Of a stretch of DNA of 47,115 nucleotides, positions 41,900 to 47,115 are shown piece by piece. Numbering within the stretch: the stretch's first letter is position 1; each line of letters begins with the position of its first letter. Source of the stretch: Gnetum montanum. Lineage: Eukaryota > Streptophyta > Gnetopsida > Gnetales > Gnetaceae. A program made the translations under genes and the position numbers. The stretch lies in contig MNCI01029166.1 of assembly GCA_015680685.1 (NCBI GenBank), forward strand, positions 27,649 through 74,763. Reading direction: 5' to 3'. The notes beneath the pieces were generated by a model. It saw nothing but the letters and a program-made list of their open reading frames with translations. It had not been told where the DNA came from and did not search any database.

Positions 41900-43250
41900 G
41901 GACTAGCTCACCCTTATCTATCATCTTTTAGCATAAGGCAAAAATCAATATCATGACCAAGAAACTAATGATAGTGGAAAAAGAAATTAAAATTAAAATA
42001 TCTAGGTACCAAAGGGTCATCTTTGGTTTCTTGAGTGGGATCTTTGGCTACTTCACATAGCCTCTCATGCCTCTTATGGGTGTTTTTTGTCATTTTCTTG
42101 TACTACATCCTCCCACTTTTTAACAATTAGTCTAACAATTTTGATACCTTTAAGGGTAACTTAGTGTATTTGGCTTGGTCTTTTCACTCAAAGTTGGACC
42201 TCGAAGTAGTTGATGCAGAGGACCCAGATGTTGAGGATTGGATGTTATTCTTATTAGCATGGATCATGGGTTGGTTTGTTCTTGATCCTTCGGTGGTTGT
42301 CTTGTTCTCATTTGCCACAATGGCCATCACCACATTGTTTTGTCTACCCCTCTCCTTGTCCTTTCATGCATATTAGTTTTTATATGCTAGATAAGTAAGG
42401 TCATGGTTAGCTTCCATGGCATCCTCTATGTTCTTGGTTTGGGAAAATATCTAATTAAGTGAACGTGGATCTAAATAGTATAATTTTGACTTGATGAAGT
42501 CATTAACCACCTCCTTGAAGATAGCTAGAATGTGGATTTTAGCTATCAGCTCTATAATCTTGTTTAGCAAAGCATTCCATCATTGGATGAACTTTTGCAC
42601 TAGTTTGAGTGGTCCTTCTTTGACCTTCATCAATTGGTCAAGGATGGTATCAAGTTTCAAGTTATACTTGAAGCATTTAATGAACTACAAAATTAGGTCT
42701 TTTAAAGAGGATATGGATCCTCTTGGTAAGGCATGGTACCAATCTTGGGCCTTTCTCATAAGAAACATAGGGAATATTCTCATGATTATGTGTGGCTAGG
42801 CTTGCAGTAACAAGTACTCAAAGTGAAAGGTTATGAGATGTAAGTTGGGATCACCTTCACTGTTGTCCTTAATAAACTATGAAATAGGGACACCATGGAA
42901 AAGAGTTAATGGTGAGATCACATGACTAATGGGATCATCCTGATAGAAATCCATAATATTTATGATCTAAGATGTGGAAGTTTTGAGCCTCCTTAACTCT
43001 TTGGTTAATTCTTGGATCATGTAGAAGACTTGATCCAGCCTTGAGATGTCCCTGTTAGTTGTGGGGTCTACACAAAATGTTGCAGCATAAGTTGAATGGC
43101 TGGTGATCTCATGATAGGTTGCGACACCAAGGGAAGAGGTTGGGTTATCATCATGGTGGGTGGGTCGAACAATGAAAAATAGGTTTGTAATAGTATCTAG
43201 GACACAAAGGCAATGAATGGAATATGTGGTCCTTGAGTCACCTAACATCC
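41900..43250 (-). pseudogene. Gag with zinc-knuckle relic (element C)
   Basis: From the minus strand: DISRLDQVFYMIQELTKELR (helix), then FPMFLMRKAQDWYHALPRGS, the Retrotrans_gag core with W-Y-LP. LIL...FIKCFKYNLKLDTI, LMKVKEGPLKLVQKFIQWW, ILAIFKEVVNDFIKSKLYYL and DLTYLAYKN follow. Near 41930-41990 FFHYH...LGHDIDFCLMLKDD resembles the C-x-x-H...GH...C knuckle of Tat gag, with the first Cys lost. Several stops occur. This copy keeps the core that element B has lost, so it is the best view of this gag type in the window. Confidence 0.75.
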
Positions 43251-43259
43251 CATGGTGGA

Positions 43260-43617
43260 TCCCATCTAAGTGGAAAATAGGTTAGTGGTGGTCACAATCA
43301 CTGATGAGGGCTACACTGATTATGGCTATGTAGCAAAAGGCATGGTGATGGAGAAGTTTGTTTCTTGCAGCATCAAGTGTGTTTGGTGTGCTACTATAAT
43401 GGGCATTTTTCCAAACATGGTTAAGTAGGGGGGAGATTAAGATTAGGGGATCTATCCCATGAAGGAGATGAGGGTGGTTGAAATAGGCATCATGGCTTTT
43501 GAAGTTGATTGTTGGAACAACCCTCCCATGAGATTCCCATGTTCAAAATTAACTCCAAACTCATCCTCTTTTTCCTACTACTCATCTAAGCTAGCCTTTC
43601 TATTCTCTTCATTCATC
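43260..43617 (-). other. Gag-upstream region of element C
   Basis: Coding-like but heavily interrupted sequence between the N-terminal ORF and gag. KEDEFGVNFEHGNLMGGLFQ near 43500-43570 pairs with EEGDEVEAYFEHETPLYTIF in element B. Remaining text cannot be assigned. Confidence 0.4.
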
Positions 43618-43959
43618 TCAATCAATTAAGATAGGATGCAAGAATAAGTTTTCATCAAGGGTATTTTTGTCATATGGGAAACCAATGTATTCCTTCCCAT
43701 CACATTGTATGAGCTCATATTCCCTATTGGTTGCTACCCTTATTCTTGGAATCAACATGCTAGCCTGAATTATGATGCAAATGAAGTTGTAGTGATCTTC
43801 ATTTATCACCAAAAATTCAAGGCTTTGACCCCTAAGCCTTAGTGATTTCCTACATTTCACTATGATGGGATCCTTAGGGTCATAGACTCTTATGGTCTCT
43901 TGACCAAATTCATTGTCAATGAATTTAAATGATAAAATGATAGGCTAGTTGAATGACAT
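43618..43959 (-). pseudogene. N-terminal ORF of element C, unknown domain
   Basis: From an ATG at 43959 (minus) the text MSFN, stop, PIILSFKFIDNEFGQETIRV, YDPKDPIIVKCRKSLRLRG, then FLVINEDHYNFICIIIQASM, RVATNREYELIQCDGKEYIG is open apart from one early stop. It continues (frame uncertain) to the EDEFGVNFEHGN motif shared with element B near 43540. I recognise no family. It lies upstream of gag, so it may be a gag N-terminal extension or a separate ORF like those reported 5' of gag in some Tat elements. Confidence 0.45.
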
Positions 43960-44198
43960 TGTCAAAGATATGGTTTTAAATATTTTACTATTTTTAGTAC
44001 AAAATGTAGTAATTGGGATTATTCACTAACATCATTGGCTATAAATGGAAAGGCAATAAAAAAGACTATTTTTGTAAAATACTACACAGTAGACAATCAT
44101 GTACTATGTAGTAAATAGGGTTTAAGGTGATTTTTCCAACTATGTTGAGTGATGAAAGTGAAAAAGGTAGCTTTTTTCACTGGATTTCTATAGCAAAT
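43960..44198. other. Unassigned sequence between element C ORF and element 4
   Basis: 239 bases without coding signal, presumably 5' leader of element C. It is cut by the LTR of element 4. CAAAT at 44194-44198 would be the element 4 target duplication, but the other copy is outside the window. Confidence 0.35.
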
Positions 44199-45137
44199 TG
44201 ATGAGTGGCAAGGTACCCCTACACTCAACCATACAAATACGAGTGTTTCATGTGTGATCTGGTCGAACTCCAAGGACTAAGTGCTTATGCACCTTAATGG
44301 AACACTTAAGGTTAATCAATCGTTGTCTTCCCAAACTTACTTGTATTGTCATGGTTGTATGGTTAAGTAAGCTTGAGGTATATGGTTTTTATATCTTTTA
44401 TCTTTTTAATGTCTTATGCTAATAGGGGAAGGTGAAGAGAACTAAGTGACTAACTTTCATTAACTATTCACTAACTACGTTCTAATTATTCTAACACCAT
44501 TATCCGTTCCCACTTGCCACACACATCCTAAACTAGTGCAACGTTGTTGGGATTACCAAACGCTAATTGTTATTAGGTTACCAAGCGCTACACACATGCT
44601 CGAAGCGGTCCAAACGCTAATTGTTATTAGGTTACCAAGCGCTACACACATGCTCGAAGCGGTCCAAACGCTAATTGTTATTAGGTTACCACGCGCTACA
44701 CACATGCTTGAAGCGGTCCAAACGCTAATTGTTATTAGGTTACCAAGCGCTACACACATGCTTGAAGCGGTCCAAACGCTAATTGTTACTAAGTGCACTT
44801 AACTAGGAGAGTCAAGGGTTGAGAGAGATTAATTAACTAGGAAAGCATTTAAACATTCAACAACAATTAATTGCTATTTAGCTTAGTCCATATGCTACAA
44901 GGTTTATCAGAAAGTTCGTCTTTATTTTTGTACACAAATGTATGCTCAGGTACAATTTGCTTGAATAAAGATCTATTCACTTTAAGACTCCTACTACGGG
45001 CACATGGAAATTATTCTAACTCTAGAATGGCAAAACTACAAGAGTTTAGCTAATGGTCTAAGTCTAAGTGTCTAAAATAAGGGAAGCCACCCCTTATTTA
45101 TAGATAATAAGATGGGATGCAATATCATGGCTCATCT
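44199..45137 (-). repeat. 3' LTR of element 4 (939 bp)
   Basis: In plus orientation it starts TGATGAGTGGCAAGGTACCC (the LTR 3' end) and finishes GGCTCATCT, where the first T of TGATGAG is mutated. The terminal part matches the LTR end of element 2 (GGGTACCTTGCCACTCATCA). A 54-bp minisatellite lies inside. The TATA box reads TCTATAAATAA on the minus strand at about 45094-45104. Confidence 0.85.
44556..44790. repeat. 54-bp minisatellite, 4.3 copies
   Basis: Units start CCAAACGCTA at 44556, 44610, 44664, 44718 and 44772 (the last is partial). They are exact 54-base steps with very few differences (TGCTCG/TGCTTG, CCAAG/CCACG). Because 54 is divisible by three, both strands stay open through the array. 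These open frames are a by-product and not a gene. Other LTRs of this family have a single related stretch at this place (TTGGTAACC...GTTTGG in element 3). Confidence 0.93.
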
Positions 45138-45147
45138 TACCCCCATG
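45096..45147 (-). promoter_or_regulatory. TATA box and polypurine tract of element 4
   Basis: On the minus strand CATGGGGGTAA (about 45137-45147) precedes GATGAGCCATG, the LTR start with its first base changed. CTATAAATAA lies ~35 bases further in at about 45094-45103. ATATTGC near 45120 is the only GATATC-like core left. Confidence 0.6.
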
Positions 45148-46543
45148 ACTGAATGAAAACTTGTCCTTGAGTTCCTTACAAAATATTGGGAAGGTATGGG
45201 ATTATTGACTTCAATGACACTAATGGTGAATGGGGTGATATGTGAACAGATCAATCATTACAATACATGACAATATTAGTGTTCATGACAACAAGAGTGA
45301 ACACTATACACATTTCACATCCAACCTTATTTGGCAGCTGGGAAAGAAGGAAGAGAGAGAGAGAGAGAGAGAAGATGTGTTGCTACCAATGCCAAGATTG
45401 CACCTTTCGTTGTCCATCCATAGTCGCACCATCGATCTTGTTCCTTGCATAACTATTCCAGCACTGGTCCATCCTAAGTGTTTCCTCCAGCACTAGTCCA
45501 TTGTTGTATGATTGTCATCTACACCCACAACACAGTCACATATTAGCAAGGGTAAATAAATCACAATGTAGTTGATACCTTGCCTTGGTGTAAGGTCCAT
45601 TGGTTGAGTTGTGATGTGGCTAATATGGATTCTGGAGATGTAACACTGGTGACTACCCAAGGTGTAGGGGTTAGGATAAAATTGAAAAAATTGGACCAGG
45701 ACCCCCATGACTAAGAGCAAATCTCTGGTAGCGATAGAATGGAAAAAGATAAGGAATAAGAAAGATGGAGAAAAAGAAACAATGACAACACCAATAAAAT
45801 GGATGTCATAGGTGGAAATGAACAAAATAAATGTTGATTGTAGTAATGTTTAAGGGAAATAAGTTAACTGATGCACCAATTAGGAATGCCAATGGGTCCT
45901 CCCCAAAGCAGGCTCATACCCTTAATGCCCTGACAATCCCACATTCAAAGAGTCTGTAGGCTCTAGAAATGTCATTTGGAAGCAAGAGTTAAAGTCTTAA
46001 CCACAAGAAGTTACCAAAAAGAAAACAATGCATCAACAAAAATATAGATTATTGACACAACTGGCAATGAGATGGAACATGGGGAAGGAATGGTGAGGAG
46101 AAGAGAATGGAATGGAGTCCCAAGAACAAGGTGGTGTATAGCCCCTTGTGTAGTTATGGTTAATGTGACTTAGTAGATCTCATTCCAAAGTCAGCCAAAA
46201 AAAATCCACATTCAGTGACTTTGCATTAATACACTTCACCAATCCATCCACTTGAAGTAGCAAGAATGCTTTCGCCAAATAGTCACCACCATTCCGAAGA
46301 AACGATAAGGACAAGAGTAGGAAGTGAGAGAGGGCCTTAGTTAGAGGGAACATGTTTGTTTAGTTCCATAACCAATGCATGTAGCCCAAAGGATTATTTC
46401 ATCTAAGGGACGTGCATTGAATTCTCACTGTTTTTTTTTTGTGTTGTTTTTTTTTCTTTTTTTTTCTTTTTTTTTCATGAGAACCACACCATGCAAAGAC
46501 TTATTATTTTTATTAGCTCAGCTNTGTGCATTGAATTCTCACT

Positions 46544-46577
<34 letters not shown>

Positions 46578-47115
46578 ATGAGAACCACACCATTCAAAGA
46601 NAGCCAACAGAAATGCAACAAATCCCCTTGAAGTCACACCCTTTTCAATCCTTGAGTTCTTCCCCAATTTGAGAAATGCCCAATCACCAAATTCATTAAT
46701 AGTTCTATTATTAAGAAAGGGACTGTATAGTTCCAAGCCAAGAGAGACCATAGAAATTCATGGATGCATGGGTGACATGGACTCATTGCCTATTATATCA
46801 AAATAACATACCTTAGTATCAACATTATAACTCAAAGGTAAAAATCAAACATTAGCAATCAATGGAATAGAGTTCATACCACCATCAGGAGCACTTATTA
46901 GGTGAAGAACCTAACAAAATAAATAAACACACAAAGAAATGAAATGGTATAAACAATGCTGCAAAACAAAAACAAGAGAAGTTAAAGAAATTTGTAAAAC
47001 AAAAATGTGTAAAACAAAAATTTAAAAGGAACTGAGGGCCTTAAATGATCAGCAGAGGTGGCCATCTCCCCCATGACTGAGTTGGAAGGGGGAGATCTAA
47101 AATAATGAGTGGGGT
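45148..47115 (-). other. 3' region of element 4
   Basis: About 2 kb corresponding to 15739-17760 of element 2, in reverse. Landmarks are GGGGAGGACCC (minus) near 45900, and TTGTGGGTGTAG with ATGGACTAG (minus) near 45500-45530, matching the acceptor-like TGATTGTAG and ATGGACTGG of element 2. The TGGGGGAGAT block is at the right end. A short (AG)n tract lies at 45352-45372. No env-like coding sequence is readable. Confidence 0.6.
46411..46600 (-). repeat. Duplicated poly-A hairpin unit with two Ns
   Basis: GTGCATTGAATTCTCACTG, a T-rich run, and CATGAGAACCACACCAT(G/T)CAAAGA occur twice (46412-46500 and 46526-46600), with Ns at 46524 and 46601. Element 2 also has two such units (16420-16575), so the tandem duplication itself is probably real. 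The long homopolymers and Ns mark uncertain assembly. Element 4's T runs reach about 31 bases. Confidence 0.65.

Larger units (their letters stand above)
39963..44198 (-). mobile_element. Tat-like gag-protease element without pol, partial (element C)
   Basis: In minus-strand order it holds an N-terminal ORF, gag, a zinc-knuckle relic, a PFVIRVP-type linker, protease and the start of the ~35-bp array. At the array it is cut by the 3' LTR of element 3 at 39962. On its 5' side it is interrupted by element 4 at 44199. Its LTRs and PBS are not visible. Gag and protease match element B closely. As in B, protease leads within ~500 bases to the array and there is no RT, RNase H or IN. Confidence 0.75.
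44199..47115 (-). mobile_element. Athila-like element, 3' LTR and 3' region only (element 4)
   Basis: On the minus strand the element runs leftward: 3' region (from beyond 47115 to 45148), PPT and 3' LTR (45137 to 44199). The block 47064-47083 is the reverse complement of TCATGGGGGAGATAGCCACC in element 2, just after integrase. Similar matches continue through the 3' region. Coding parts would lie right of the window. Confidence 0.82.

Noticed and set aside
44536-44802. Open frames of 81-88 codons on both strands with an 18-residue repeat
   Set aside because: They arise from a 54-bp minisatellite whose unit length is divisible by three, inside an LTR. Both strands are open, so there is no coding evidence.

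Overview
The window is plant nuclear DNA made almost entirely of nested, decayed LTR retrotransposons. I found no intact host gene, no tRNA or rRNA gene, and nothing prokaryotic (no operons, ribosome binding sites or CRISPR). The evidence for a seed plant is: Ty3/gypsy polyproteins of the Tat type (a second, archaeal-type RNase H after the normal one) and the Athila type (an env-like ORF 3' of pol), a degenerate tRNA-Asp-type primer binding site, plant-style TATA boxes and a G-box. I cannot name the species. The high repeat density suggests a large or heterochromatic genome. || Layout, left to right. (1) 1-5425, plus strand: 3' part of Tat-type element 1 (RT end, RNase H, archaeal RNase H, integrase, a ~35-bp tandem array, 3' noncoding DNA, PPT, 3' LTR). 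(2) 5426-8269: old AT-rich sequence, its first kilobase rich in GACTAC/GTAGTC motifs. (3) 8275-18432, plus strand: complete Athila-like element 2 with gag, PR, RT, RNase H and IN, two LTRs, a PBS, a PPT and a perfect 5-bp target duplication (CATAC). (4) 18438-20071: exon-like fragments and a probable minus-strand copia LTR. (5) 20072-28260, minus strand: element B, a Tat-like gag-protease element without RT/RNase H/IN, with a perfect duplication (CCTCA) and a truncated 5' LTR. (6) 28266-30299: exon-like plus-strand segments ending in a stop codon. (7) 30643-39962, plus strand: Athila-like element 3 with gag and a spliced-looking env-like/coiled-coil ORF but no pol. (8) 39963-44198, minus strand: element C, a second gag-protease element of the same kind as B. 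(9) 44199-47115, minus strand: 3' LTR and 3' region of Athila-like element 4. || How the parts relate. Elements 2, 3 and 4 share LTR ends (TGATRART...ACTCATCA), a ...GGGGTA PPT and a common 3' region. Element 2 kept pol and lost most of the env-like ORF, while element 3 kept env-like and lost pol. Elements 1 and B share LTR ends (TGAAACACC...TTACA) and a PPT. Elements 1, B and C share a TAAAACTAGCA tandem array. In B and C the array follows the protease directly, where element 1 has it after integrase, which suggests a gag-pro-only subfamily that needed other elements for reverse transcriptase and integrase. All three LTR types carry short palindromes upstream of the TATA box. All coding regions contain stops and frameshifts, many explained by single C-to-T or G-to-A changes. 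Three of the four single-N positions sit beside duplicated sequence that looks like unmerged assembly overlap.
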